Notes: generated by a model not told the origin, from the letters alone. DNA of 64,000 bases from Tahibacter amnicola (GCF_025398735.1 NZ_CP104694.1:3001001-3065000), one strand, 5' to 3'; counted from the stretch's first letter, positions 19,659 through 27,616 are shown. Made by a program: numbers and translations.

Positions 19659-20459
19659 GCGGGGAGGTTCACGCAACAAGACGCATTTTCGGGTCACGTC
19701 CTTGACCCACTGTCCCTAAACAAATACGTCTACGCAAGCAACCTATCGAGCGAATACGTTGACCCAAGTGGTTATAACAACACGCTTCCGGCGCAGACAA
19801 TGGCTACGTCAAATGCCATTGTCCTTTCAGGCGCCCGTGCGGTGCCGCTGCTTACGCGAACGAGCTTGAAGATCGGTATGAGGTCATCAATCTGGGCGGC
19901 CCCGATCGCAGCAACAGCTGCTGCAACTGCCGGAATGAGTACTTCTGGGCTTGATATGGTAAAGGCTCTCGCGCATCAAGCGCAGAGCGAAGGCAGTGAC
20001 CGCCTACTGGGTGTGCCGGTGATTGTATTTGGAGGGCTAGACTTCCCAGGGCACGCGCTACATATTGCCTTGTCGCAGATTGGCATCTCTAAAAGTGGCG
20101 CCCGCACACCGTACGCGTTAAATGGATTCCCGGAATGGGATAGGTCCTGGCTAAAACAGACCAAGGAATGTAACAAGAAGGCTGTTGCTGCTTCTCCGGG
20201 GAAGTCGGCTTGTGATGAGTTTCCGTTCGCTTCGGCGCGTCAAGGTGGCCCGGTGAACTATATGCTAGGGAGCGTTTCGCTTCAGCTTCTCGATAGAGAC
20301 GAGTCGAGCCGAACCGGGCCATTCATTCGTGATTTCTACAAATACGGGGCAATCGCCAGAGATGGGTTTTCTCCGACTTCGCGCTTCTTCGCGTTCGGGG
20401 CTCCCGGTGCGAAAAGTTTCTTTATTGACAGAAACGGTCTTGTTCACAACAAGGAATAG
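17240..20459 (+). pseudogene. Silent RHS cassette with NucA/NucB-type DNase tip
   Basis: Homology to the upstream rhs gene begins abruptly near 17240, in the middle of the YD-repeat region, with no signal peptide or N-terminal domains. In-frame stops TGA (17232) and TAG (17283, a CAG codon in copy A) precede the open stretch, and the first usable codon is a GTG at 17304 with no Shine-Dalgarno, so it is probably not translated in place. The frame runs through the RHS core to DPSGY (~19761-19775) and then into a different ~227-residue tip. The tip ends with a Cys-containing lead-in (KQTKEC), 'CDEFPFASARQGG' (20211-20249) and 'RTGPFIRDFYKYG'. This is the signature layout of NucA/NucB-family extracellular DNases. 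It is an orphan tip module that could be activated by recombination with the full-length gene. Confidence 0.8.
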
Positions 20460-20468
20460 TGGTGTCAA

Positions 20469-20924
20469 ATGTTAAGAATCACGTTCTGGCATATCCCAAA
20501 CTACTTCCAGTTTTACATTCAGGATCCGGGAACGGAAGCTGCTGTTGGATCGGCAGCCGCGGAAGAACTGGTTAAGGATCGTTTTGTTGTGCTGAAGGGG
20601 TTGGTTGGAGTCGGGGTGACTAGCGACTATGACCGTATTCCTATTACAGTCGAGTACGATTCAGAGCAGTGCGCACTTTCCGATCTGTCGGAGTGGGATC
20701 GTGTTGTCGAGTGCTCGATTTCGACTCAGTCCGGTCGGCTGGAGCTAATTGGGTGCACCGCGTCGGACGCCTTCGGTGTAATCGAGCTGCCCAGCGGGGA
20801 CTATCGGCTGCGCCTTCACTTCGGTGGCCAAGATGAGACTGACTCTGAGGGGAATGCTGCGGACTATTACCTAGTTCAGGTGTGGCCAAAGGCGTTGGAG
20901 TCGACGGTCATACTGAAGTCGTAA
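20469..20924 (+). CDS. Probable immunity protein to the DNase tip; Nin/ComJ-like
   Basis: 151 residues starting 9 bp after the RHS-DNase cassette stop. The sequence looks beta-rich: alternating hydrophobic strands, then 'FGVIELPSGDYRLRL' and 'ADYYLVQVWP' near the C-terminus. As I recall Nin (ComJ) of Bacillus subtilis, it shares this layout, including an 'LPKGDYQL' segment followed by an acidic loop and a Tyr-containing final strand. Nin is the specific inhibitor of the NucA nuclease, and this gene directly follows a NucA/NucB-type DNase tip, so function as immunity protein is well supported by context. The Nin relationship itself is my reading of a pattern, not a search result. No signal peptide. 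Confidence 0.65.
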   Translation: MLRITFWHIPNYFQFYIQDPGTEAAVGSAAAEELVKDRFVVLKGLVGVGVTSDYDRIPITVEYDSEQCALSDLSEWDRVVECSISTQSGRLELIGCTASDAFGVIELPSGDYRLRLHFGGQDETDSEGNAADYYLVQVWPKALESTVILKS

Positions 20925-21524
20925 CATCCGGGTGCGACGCGCATGCGGGGCGATTCCGGGGCCGGGCGATTATTCCGGGATAACCATGAATCAGCTGAGT
21001 CCCAGGGTTGTGCGGGACTTTTGCTGGCGGTTCTACTGTGCTGTCCGTAGTAGTCGACGTGACTCTCGAATACCGATACCGCGTCGGCGAAATCCGCGAA
21101 GTGCGCCACCAGCTTGCCGAAGTCATGGAAAAGTCGTTCGAATATCACCGTTTGCGAGAAGGCGAAGCAAGTGAGTGACCGAGCGTACGATGCGTGAGGT
21201 CGCGGCATGCTGAGCCCGACGGTCTGGTGGATCGCAATCGAGTCGGTCGATCTTCGGGCTCTACGTCATGAGAGGCATCACGCTGTAGCGACAGCAATAG
21301 GCAAGAATGTTTGACTGGCAAGGGGCGAAGGCCAAGACACCTACGCTGGAGCAGGCGGTTCGTTCGCGGACGTAGCTAGGTGAACGCTCAGCGATGGTCG
21401 TTCGCCTCTGACGAGACACTTTGCCGCATACAAAAGCCACCGAAATGCTGAACGCACGAACCGATTGGCGTCCAGCATCGGAGGATGAAACGACACCTTT
21501 TCAGATATGGCAAGCTCAGTAACG
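20925..21524. other. Cassette junction without an identifiable gene
   Basis: About 600 bp holding repeat copy 2 (20974-21026) and fragmentary open stretches only. A plus-strand run near 21040-21178 reads like coding sequence ('LEYRYRVGEIREVRHQLAEV') but has no clear start and ends after ~50 codons. It may be a remnant. The lower-GC patches suggest decayed accessory DNA. Confidence 0.5.
20974..21026 (+). repeat. Post-immunity repeat, copy 2
   Basis: Matches 15881-15933 at about three quarters of its positions and sits 50 bp downstream of the second immunity gene. Confidence 0.7.
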
Positions 21525-21544
21525 CTTAGAGTGCCTAACAAAAC
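21525..21544 (+). repeat. IS5-family left inverted repeat
   Basis: CTTAGAGTGCCTAACAAAAC, perfect complement of 22386-22405. The outer CTTA probably includes target DNA. Confidence 0.9.
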
Positions 21545-22401
21545 GCCGCGTAGTCTACAATGCGTCAGCCACAAAGAGTTGAGTGCTGACGGATGAGTAA
21601 GCTTGAGATCAAGGACGATCTATGGGACGTGATTCGGCGGCTACTTCCGCCGGAGCCAGATCGCCCGAAAGGTGGTCGGCCAAGAGTGCCGGATCGTGCT
21701 GCCATCAACGGCATCGTGTTTGTCCTGAGGACGGGGATTCCATGGGAGCATTTGCCGCTCCGGCTAGGCTATGGATCCGGCATGACCTGCTGGCGACGGC
21801 TGCGAGACTGGCAGCAGAGCGGTGTTTGGGATCGATTGCACAAGGAACTGTTGCGGCGGTTGCGTAGCTACGATCAGATCGACATGTCGCGAGTGAGTGT
21901 GGATGCAGCGAGTGTTCCTTCCCCCCGGGCGGGGAGGAAACCGGTCCAAATCCTACCGATCGAGGAAAGTTGGGGTGCAAAAGGCACGTTGCGGTCGATG
22001 CCAGGGGCACGCCGCTCTCGTTCCTCATCAGCGGCGCGAACACGCACGACAGCAAGTGCTTCGAAGCCGTAGTCAATGCGTTACCTGCGGTTGGTGGTCT
22101 TCGAGGGCGTCCTCGGCGATGGCCAGACAAGGTTCATGCTGACAAGGGATACGACTACGAACATTGCCGACACGCGTTACGGCACCGTGGAATCGTCCAG
22201 CGTATCGCTCGGCGAGGCGTCGAATCTAGCCAGCGACTGGGCAAGCATCGTTGGGTCGTCGAAAGAACGTTTGCTTGGCTCAACCGATTCAAACGCCTTC
22301 GCATCCGGTATGAGCGCCGCCCTGAAATCTATCTGGCCTTCGGATTGCTCGCTTGCTCATTGATCTGCTGGCGTGCGATTGAACGGTTTTGTTAGGCACT
22401 C
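21529..22401 (+). mobile_element. IS5-family (IS427-like) insertion sequence
   Basis: An 873-bp element bounded by perfect terminal inverted repeats GAGTGCCTAACAAAAC (21529-21544) and its complement (22386-22401). The identity extends through flanking CTTA/TAAG, giving 20 matching bases on each side. The flanks fit a 2-bp TA target duplication at an original CTTAAG site. One transposase is encoded in two overlapping frames. Removing the element and one TA restores a continuous reading frame across the junction into the toxin tail at 22402-22528. Confidence 0.9.
21593..22395 (+). CDS. IS5-family transposase, two frames joined by a -1 shift
   Basis: The first frame (21593-22072) opens MSKLEIKDDLWDVIRRLLPP and carries 'TGIPWEHLPLRLGYGSGMTCWRRL' and the first catalytic Asp (VSVDAASV). 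The second frame (from about 21970 to 22395) carries 'HVAVDARGTPLSFLISGANTHD', the second Asp (VHADKGYD) and the Glu (HRWVVERTFAWLNRF). The switch maps to GCAAAAGG near 21976-21983, where a -1 slip on the A run gives 'GAKRHVAVD', the expected family sequence. IS427-group elements commonly make the active enzyme by frameshifting, so the element may be functional; a plain frameshift mutation is the alternative. Confidence 0.8.
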
Positions 22402-22405
22402 TAAG
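22386..22405 (-). repeat. IS5-family right inverted repeat
   Basis: GTTTTGTTAGGCACTCTAAG, perfect complement of 21525-21544. It overlaps the transposase stop region. Confidence 0.9.
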
Positions 22406-22528
22406 TGGCCCGGTTCCAATTCGGGATCTATGTGGACTGCACAGATCAAGGCGGACGGGAAACTAGTCGGTCTTGACGGGAATATGTATTCAAAAGCGAA
22501 TAACTTTACACACATTCCGATTGACTAG
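22402..22528 (+). pseudogene. C-terminal remnant of a third toxin tip
   Basis: Directly after the IS the frame reads 'LKWPGSNSGSMWTAQIKADG', then 'KLVGLDGNMYSKANNF' and ends THIPID with TAG at 22526-22528. The sequence has the AT-richer composition of the other tips. Its stop abuts the next small gene, just as the other tip/immunity pairs do. Upstream of the IS only ~13 more codons stay open (back to a TGA at 21486), so the N-terminal part and any RHS core are gone. The toxin family is not recognised. Confidence 0.6.
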
Positions 22529-22539
22529 TGGGGGCGATG

Positions 22540-22935
22540 ATGGATCTGGACGAATACGAAGACCTTCCGGAAACAATCTCTGCTGCTCAGGTCGAGGTAC
22601 TTGTGGATGTGTTTATTAATGAGCAGCGAAGTGGGTCGGGCAAAGATTGGTTCGCTAAGTTGGAAATACTTGCGGACAAGCAATGGCATACCTATAGCGA
22701 GCCTTCCCTCTCTGTTAGGGAGAAGGTGACGTCGTGGATTCTGGAAGCATGGGAGGACAGCGACGACTTTCTGGAGCTGGCGATGGGGGTCGCGTATTCG
22801 TTTTGTCTTCGGAAGCAGGTTTTTGAGCGGGCTTTTGTCGCATACAATGGAAGCCAAAAGGTGGAATTTGCGGAGATGCTGGAAAATTCCCCTGGCGATA
22901 ACATGGATGCGTATTGGTCGCTTCGTAACCTGTAG
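22540..22935 (+). CDS. Probable orphan immunity protein (third cassette)
   Basis: 131 residues from ATG 22540, preceded by GGGGGCG at suitable spacing. A GTG at 22528 and an ATG at 22537 are alternative starts in the same frame. The protein is acidic and helical ('LDEYEDLPETISAAQVEVLV', 'WEDSDDFLELAMGVAYSF') without signal or membrane segments, typical of small polymorphic-toxin immunity proteins, but no family is recognised. It follows the truncated toxin tail immediately. Retained orphan immunity genes can still protect against kin carrying the intact toxin, which would explain why it has stayed open while the toxin was destroyed. Confidence 0.65.
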   Translation: MDLDEYEDLPETISAAQVEVLVDVFINEQRSGSGKDWFAKLEILADKQWHTYSEPSLSVREKVTSWILEAWEDSDDFLELAMGVAYSFCLRKQVFERAFVAYNGSQKVEFAEMLENSPGDNMDAYWSLRNL

Positions 22936-22954
22936 GTAGCGATTCCAGCACGAC

Positions 22955-22967
22955 TCCAGGACAACCA
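22955..22967 (+). repeat. Post-immunity repeat, short third copy
   Basis: TCCAGGACAACCA differs by one base from the start of copy 1 and lies 20 bp after the third immunity gene. It is short enough to be chance, but its position repeats that of the other copies. Confidence 0.35.
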
Positions 22968-23009
22968 GCAGCGCCGGGACCGAGCCTGTCAGGATTTTTG
23001 CGAAGCGAG

Positions 23010-23380
23010 ACACTGGGTGTCCCGTCCAAGGTGTCCACCGCCGATCCCCCGGCGGTGGATCTCTCTTTCTTCTCAGTTTCCGCCAATGCAGGCCACTGAC
23101 CTACCGGTGTCCGGCGCTTGGCGAAATTCTCACCAAGCCACGCCAGTTCGGCGGTGCGCTCGACGCGTTGGCGCGTCCGCCCGTGGACACCGCTGCCCCT
23201 GAGCCATTCTGGTGCGCTGTTTTCTACGTCCCGCCTAAGTGCCATCCGGTCAAGCGCCCATCCAACCGCTGAACCATTTCGATTCGCCGCCCGCTTTCGG
23301 TCGCCCCTCTCACATTTCGGCAAGGGGTTCGATCTCCAGATGCTGATGCCGCCGCACAGTTATTGGACTCCTTGATCATC
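23010..23380 (-). mobile_element. Degraded second copy of the integrase-type IS end
   Basis: Starts with the third copy of the 51-bp hairpin repeat (23018-23067) followed by 'CTTTCTTCTCAGTTTCCG', the same order as at 16050-16072. It then shows interrupted similarity to the 3' end of the transposase region at 16240-16370. For example 'GAACCATTTCGATTCGCCGC' aligns with 'GAACCATTCCGGCTCGCCGC', and 'GATGCTGATGCCG' aligns with 'GATGTTGATGCGG'. No open transposase frame survives. Confidence 0.65.
23018..23067 (+). repeat. 51-bp hairpin repeat, copy 3
   Basis: Single copy of the repeat found in tandem at 15953-16054, with the same CCACCGCC/GGCGGTGG stem and a 1-bp shorter loop. Confidence 0.75.
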
Positions 23381-23640
23381 CGCACAATGCGATCGATCAC
23401 TTCTACTGAGGCTCCATTCTGTCAAACGAAGCGGGCGTCCCCAGAGTCTGGGGCAAATCAAGTCATTCCGAGTTCCTGCTAGCACGCAAAGTGCGTAATC
23501 GCGCTGCATATTCCGCAGCGTACGGGTATCCGCTGGTGACATTCTTTCTGACCTCGTCGAATAGAGGTTTGTCGGCGAGGTTTTCTCCCTCCGCTGGAGT
23601 TCAGGGATCCATGGGGGTGTCAAATGCACGGAGCACTACG

Positions 23641-24111
23641 ATGAGTCAAAATTTGCTTTCTCTTGTTCTTACGGATGCGCAGCTGGCAGAAGCAGATGCG
23701 GCGCTGGACGCCCTGGAGCGCGCGTTGGACGATCTGATTTCGTTGACCCCGGACGAGCGGCGTGGTCTGAATCGGATGGGGCCGAAATCAGAGGTCTTCT
23801 GCCGTCAGGTTGTGGCGGCGTTGCAGCAGAATCCGCAGATCGTGCCGCCGAAAATGAATGTGGCTGAAGGCGCTGCCGATCTTGTGGCGATCGATCGTCT
23901 GCGTCCGCGGCTTTCCCGCTTGCTGCGTATTACGGAACGGGCAGATGATACGGTGGCCGTACTGGGCAGCGATGTAATGAGCTTGGCGCTGGAAGGGTAT
24001 GCCCAGCTCAAGGTATCTGGTCGTAATGAAGGCCTTGACGGGCTGCGGAAGGAACTGTCCAGTCGCTTCCGGAAGTCGCGCTCGGGTTCGGTGGAGCCGA
24101 CGCCGGCCTGA
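23641..24111 (+). CDS. Conserved hypothetical helical protein
   Basis: 156 residues from ATG 23641, chosen because the upstream part of the frame has no protein-like character; the true N-terminus reads MSQNLLSLVLTDAQLAEADA. The sequence is almost entirely helical, with a Leu/Ala heptad-like first third ('LDALERALDDLISLTPDERR'), a central 'MGPKSEVFCRQVVAALQQNP' and a C-terminal 'SRFRKSR' basic end. It resembles widespread small hypothetical proteins of similar length with the motif L-T-P-E-x-R followed by M-G-x-K-S. No function is known to me. It marks the right edge of the toxin island. Confidence 0.75.
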   Translation: MSQNLLSLVLTDAQLAEADAALDALERALDDLISLTPDERRGLNRMGPKSEVFCRQVVAALQQNPQIVPPKMNVAEGAADLVAIDRLRPRLSRLLRITERADDTVAVLGSDVMSLALEGYAQLKVSGRNEGLDGLRKELSSRFRKSRSGSVEPTPA

Positions 24112-24890
24112 TGTGGCGCGAGCTGCTGCGCAGGGCTGATTGGCCTTTTCTGCCAATCGGAGTGGCAGAACACCTCTCGCGATAGCTGACGGGGGTATCT
24201 GGAGTCTGGATTCACCGCTCCGCGGGCCCGATCAACCTCTTCGTTGTCGCTTTCTTGCTCAATGGACAACCGAAGCGGGGTACCGATGGGGCGGAACGGG
24301 GTTCGCGAGAGGTGGCGCGGGTATCCGGTGTCGCGAAATTGGCCAACGGATGGCAGCGGAACCTCTTCAAACAGGTTCGACCGGCGTCTGGCCGCGTGCG
24401 AAAGGTCATCACAAGCAGGATTCCCGGGCACTGGTGCTGATGCGGGATCGGCCGATCCCGCATCAGCGTTCTGTACAGGCGTTGCGGTGGAGGGCCGTCG
24501 CGGTGGCCGTCGCGACGGAGCGGGTGGCCGCTGGGGAATTGCCGTTGGCGTGTCCGGGCTCGTCAGCGCGGGCAGGCCGGGTCGCCCTGCTGCAGGTCGG
24601 GCGGGTTCGCACGGTATTCCTGGGGCGGCGGTTCAATGGCGGGCAAGCGTCATGGGAAACATCGTCGGTTCCGATGTGCCGTCGTTTGCCTTTCCGGGAG
24701 GTTAGGGCGGTGATCGGTATTTCAGAGGCCAAGCTGAAACGAATGACGGTGTTTCGTAGGAGGCTCGCGGTGCATTTCCTGAGTCGTACGCGTTGGCGTC
24801 GTTGATGCCCGGTCGTGCGGTCGCCGGTGGCGATTGCACGGTGGAGCCTCGCACATCGCCGAGGATTTCCACCGTGCGATCACGCCGACG
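24112..24890. other. Long non-coding gap
   Basis: About 780 bp with no frame that looks like protein on either strand: the open stretches are Arg/Gly/Pro-rich and lack starts with Shine-Dalgarno sequences. The only clear structure is the 32-bp palindrome at 24437-24468. It may be decayed DNA at the island edge. Confidence 0.55.
24437..24468. repeat. Perfect 32-bp palindrome
   Basis: GCTGATGCGGGATCGG is followed immediately by its exact complement, 16 bp per arm and no spacer. As RNA it would fold to a 14-bp stem with a GGCC loop. There is no T tract on either side, so it is not a standard terminator. An operator, a recombination site or a repeat element are all possible. Confidence 0.85.
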
Positions 24891-25232
24891 CTACGCCCCC
24901 AGTGGCGAGGCGTCGGTGTCGATGCGTTCCCATTGATAGCTGGCATGACTCTCCAGCGTGGTCAGTGCATCGACGATATCGGTGAGAAACGCCACCATCC
25001 GCCCGACGTCGTAGACCATGTCGGTATCGATCGCCTCTTCCGGGCTCGCTGCTGACCGAAGCAGTTGCGACGTCGTGCGTACGCAGGCCAGGGCGGTGTC
25101 GCGGCCGTGGCGTGCGGCGCCGAGGACGCGGCGGTGGTCGCAGTGGTCGGCGGAGAGCGGGGAGATCAGCACGTCGTGGATGCTGTATTCCTCCGGCGGA
25201 GCGAAGGTGTCCTCGTCCAGAGCGGCGTTCAT
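24891..25232 (-). CDS. Small hypothetical protein
   Basis: 113 residues. The start ATG at 25232 is set by AAGGAG eight bases upstream on the minus strand; the frame stays open further upstream but with non-protein-like sequence. An acidic N-terminus (MNAALDEDTFAPPEEYSIHD) is followed by helical segments ('ALACVRTTSQLLRSAASPEE', 'MVYDVGRMVAFLTDIVDALT'). It recalls the small DUF3077/DUF6124-like helical proteins of pseudomonads in size and layout, but I cannot confirm this. No signal peptide. Confidence 0.6.
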   Translation of the reverse strand: MNAALDEDTFAPPEEYSIHDVLISPLSADHCDHRRVLGAARHGRDTALACVRTTSQLLRSAASPEEAIDTDMVYDVGRMVAFLTDIVDALTTLESHASYQWERIDTDASPLGA

Positions 25233-25714
25233 GCGCGACTCCTTGCGACCGTGGTGCGCGCATCCTTGGCGCGGTGCAACCGCCCGCACCGGTGTGGGGT
25301 GCGGTGCAGGCGGCGGGTACGACTCGACGGCAAACGTTCGCGGTGCGCGAACGGGCATTCCATGCGGGGAAACATTGCAGTGTCCTCGACGAGTGTGAAG
25401 TAACCCGTCACCGGACCCGAGAGGTGACGGACGGCGCATGGTTGGCGTACCGGGGTAGTAGGTCCGGCCAGCATTGCTGCTGCCATGCGCCGCCCGCCAT
25501 TGAACCGGAATGGTATCAAAGGGCGCCCAGCCGACGACTGGGCGCGAAAAAAGCGCCGTCATCGTCGGATGGGCGCTTGGGGACGCCTACTACCTGCCAG
25601 GACGCCAATCCTGGGCTACCGATTTGGCGGCAGCGGGGCGAAGTGTGTAAAACGCAGCGCGCGACGTCAACGATTTCCGCGATACGCCAGCGTCGTGTGC
25701 CACCTAGGCCGCGA
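25233..25714. other. Intergenic region with two stem-loops
   Basis: No convincing gene. Two hairpins are visible: CCGTCACC (25405-25412) with GGTGACGG (25423-25430), and GCGCCCAG (25523-25530) with CTGGGCGC (25538-25545) followed by GAAAAAA. Either could end or attenuate transcription of the flanking minus-strand genes. Confidence 0.45.
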
Positions 25715-26065
25715 TTAGACATGCTCCATCGGTTTCACATCGTCCGCGGGAAGACGCTCGGTGCCGGGATTTGGCCGCACCGCTGGTCGTGCATCACGCC
25801 GCATCAGCGCCATGGCCAGCAGCACCACGGCAACGACGAACAGGGCGGTGCCGCTGTAGTAGTAGGGGCCGCAGGAGGAGAAGCGCACGGTGTGGGTACC
25901 GTGTCCGCCGCCGGCGAGGCCGGCCATGAGGCCTACGGCGTTGAGGATGGTGCAGCGAGCGCCAATGATGGTGAGAACAACGCCAACCAGGCCTAGGCTG
26001 GCCGCCCAGATCATTCCGCGCCGGCGTCCCGGCGTCTCCGCATGACGTCCCCGCCCGTTCATCAC
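25715..26065 (-). CDS. Small membrane protein, two TM helices
   Basis: 116 residues from ATG 26065, with another Met at residue 2. A basic N-terminus (GRGRHAETPGRRRG) precedes TM1 (~18-36, 'MIWAASLGLVGVVLTIIGA'). A Gly/His-rich loop with two Cys and 'CGPYYYSGT' follows, then TM2 (~72-88, 'ALFVVAVVLLAMALM'), and the tail is cytoplasmic. By the positive-inside rule both ends are inside. Family unknown. It lies downstream of the nnrS-like gene on the same strand, about 110 bp away. Confidence 0.55.
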   Translation of the reverse strand: MMNGRGRHAETPGRRRGMIWAASLGLVGVVLTIIGARCTILNAVGLMAGLAGGGHGTHTVRFSSCGPYYYSGTALFVVAVVLLAMALMRRDARPAVRPNPGTERLPADDVKPMEHV

Positions 26066-26178
26066 CCGAACCCCGCGTGTGATGGCTAGTCTGTGCGGTT
26101 AGTGTACGGCCTTGCGGCGGACGGCGCGCAGCGCTGCTTCCTGGTCGTGCCCGATACCCGGATAGTCGGGCCCGCTGC

Positions 26179-27410
26179 CTATCCGGCGCGGCCGTCGGCG
26201 CGGGGTGTGAGGTAGATCCAGGCCGAGCGGAACACCCAGGGCAGGAAGGCGGCGATCCAGCCGATACCGGCAGCGGCCTGCCACAGCGGGCCGTCGGGCA
26301 GCAGCTCGGCGGCGATACGGATCACGGCCACCCCTTGGACGGCGACGAACGCGATGCCTGCTACCGTGCCCAGCTCCAGCGGACGCCCCGAATGCCCCTG
26401 GGTCACTCGCGTCACCATCGCAACGAGCAGGCTGCCGAAAAAGCCGATAAAGAGGGCATGCGCCGGGGCGCGTCCAAGAATGAAATCACCGCCAATGGCG
26501 TACCAGAGACTTTGGATCACAAACAGCGCAAACGCGACAGGCAGCCAGGCGTAGCCGAGGAACAACACGCGTAGCAGTGCCGGTGCGGGCCCGCGCGGCC
26601 AGGTTTTCCAGGCCCACAGCACGCCGATGCCGAGCAGCGGCACATCGGCCAGCCACAGCCAGGCGTAGCCGTGCGCCAGTTCCAGGCCCAGGTGGGCGAT
26701 GGCAAGCACCCAGAAGACACCCAGCCAGGTCAGCGGGCGCCACACGCGGTAGCCGATGACGACGTTGCCGGCGAAAAACGGAAACATGCGGTGCGCGACC
26801 GTCACGTAGATCGGCAGCAATAGGCCGAAACTGCCGAACTTGATCGAAGCGAACAACAGGCGCGCGTCGCCGCCGTGCAGATAGACGTTGAACAGCACCA
26901 GCCCGACGGCGCCCATCAGCAGCGCGGCGGCGCAGGAAATGGCGTGCCACGTCTTCGCGCCCTCCTGCCAGATCAGTCGCACCAGGAAGGCCCAGGCCGC
27001 CAGCCAGCCCATCAGCGACAGCATCGCTCCGGCTTGCACGAGCGACGGGCTACCGGCGAGCCCTGCCAGGCACAGCAGCTGCCCGCCCAGAAGACCCAGG
27101 CCTACAGGCACGTAGTGCCAGCGCGACAGCTCGGGCAAACCCATCCATCGCGGAAACACGGTCAGCAGGAAGCCGAAGATGAAGGGCGGCAGCACCTGGT
27201 ACTGCATGACGAAGGCGTGCATCCAGCCGGCGGGATAGGGGAGGGGGCCAGAGCGAACCATCCGGATCGCATGTCGACCAGATAGACCGTCCACCAGGCC
27301 ATGGCGGCAAGCACATTGAGTGCGCCGACGAAAAAGAGAAGCCGATGCGGTGCGGCGGCCAGCTGTGCGGCGGAGGGAAGATAAGCAGGCTGCGGGCGGG
27401 CGGTGTCCAT
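26179..27410 (-). CDS. nnrS: NnrS-family membrane protein with an apparent frameshift
   Basis: NnrS proteins are haem/copper-containing inner-membrane proteins that protect against nitric oxide-related stress. The N-terminal frame starts at ATG 27410 (MDTARPQPAYLPSAAQLAAA, TM1 'LLFFVGALNVLAAMAWW') and the rest lies in another frame from about 27245 down. That part includes the hallmark 'GWMHAFVMQYQVLPPFIFGF', 'LLTVFPRWMG' and 'VAHRMFPFFAG', with about a dozen hydrophobic segments. The two frames meet in a C-rich run (minus strand GGCCCCCTCCCC); one extra C would give an intact protein of ~410 residues, the normal family size. This is either a real 1-bp deletion or a homopolymer sequencing error. 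Transcription probably answers to the FNR-type box 35 bp upstream. Confidence 0.8.
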
Positions 27411-27444
27411 GCGCCGAGTGTGACGGCGCTACTGGCGCGCTGCC

Positions 27445-27458
27445 TTGATCCCTATCAG
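27445..27458 (-). promoter_or_regulatory. FNR/Dnr-type box upstream of nnrS
   Basis: TTGATCCCTATCAG matches the FNR consensus TTGATNNNNATCAA at nine of ten defined positions. It lies 35 bp before the nnrS start, and nnrS genes are known targets of FNR/CRP-family NO or oxygen sensors (for example NnrR). Both site and gene fit the same regulon. Confidence 0.65.
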
Positions 27459-27616
27459 GTCGGGTTGCGTCGGAACGTTGTCATCGGGGATGCCTGGTGG
27501 AGTGCTGCGTTCCGTCTTGGCACCGCGCACCGTGCGGCAAGGCGAACTCAACCGGACTGGAAAGGCCCGGCACGCAGATTGCTTTGCATTGTCTACGTTC
27601 GATAGCGGAGCAGCCC

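Noticed and set aside
24140-24805. Open frame of 221 codons in the gap after 24111
   Set aside because: Arg/Gly/Pro-rich low-complexity translation, no Shine-Dalgarno, overlapping equally poor frames on both strands.
25112-25996. Plus-strand open frame of 294 codons
   Set aside because: Composition is typical of a non-coding frame in GC-rich DNA, and it runs antisense to two minus-strand genes with better protein character and a Shine-Dalgarno.
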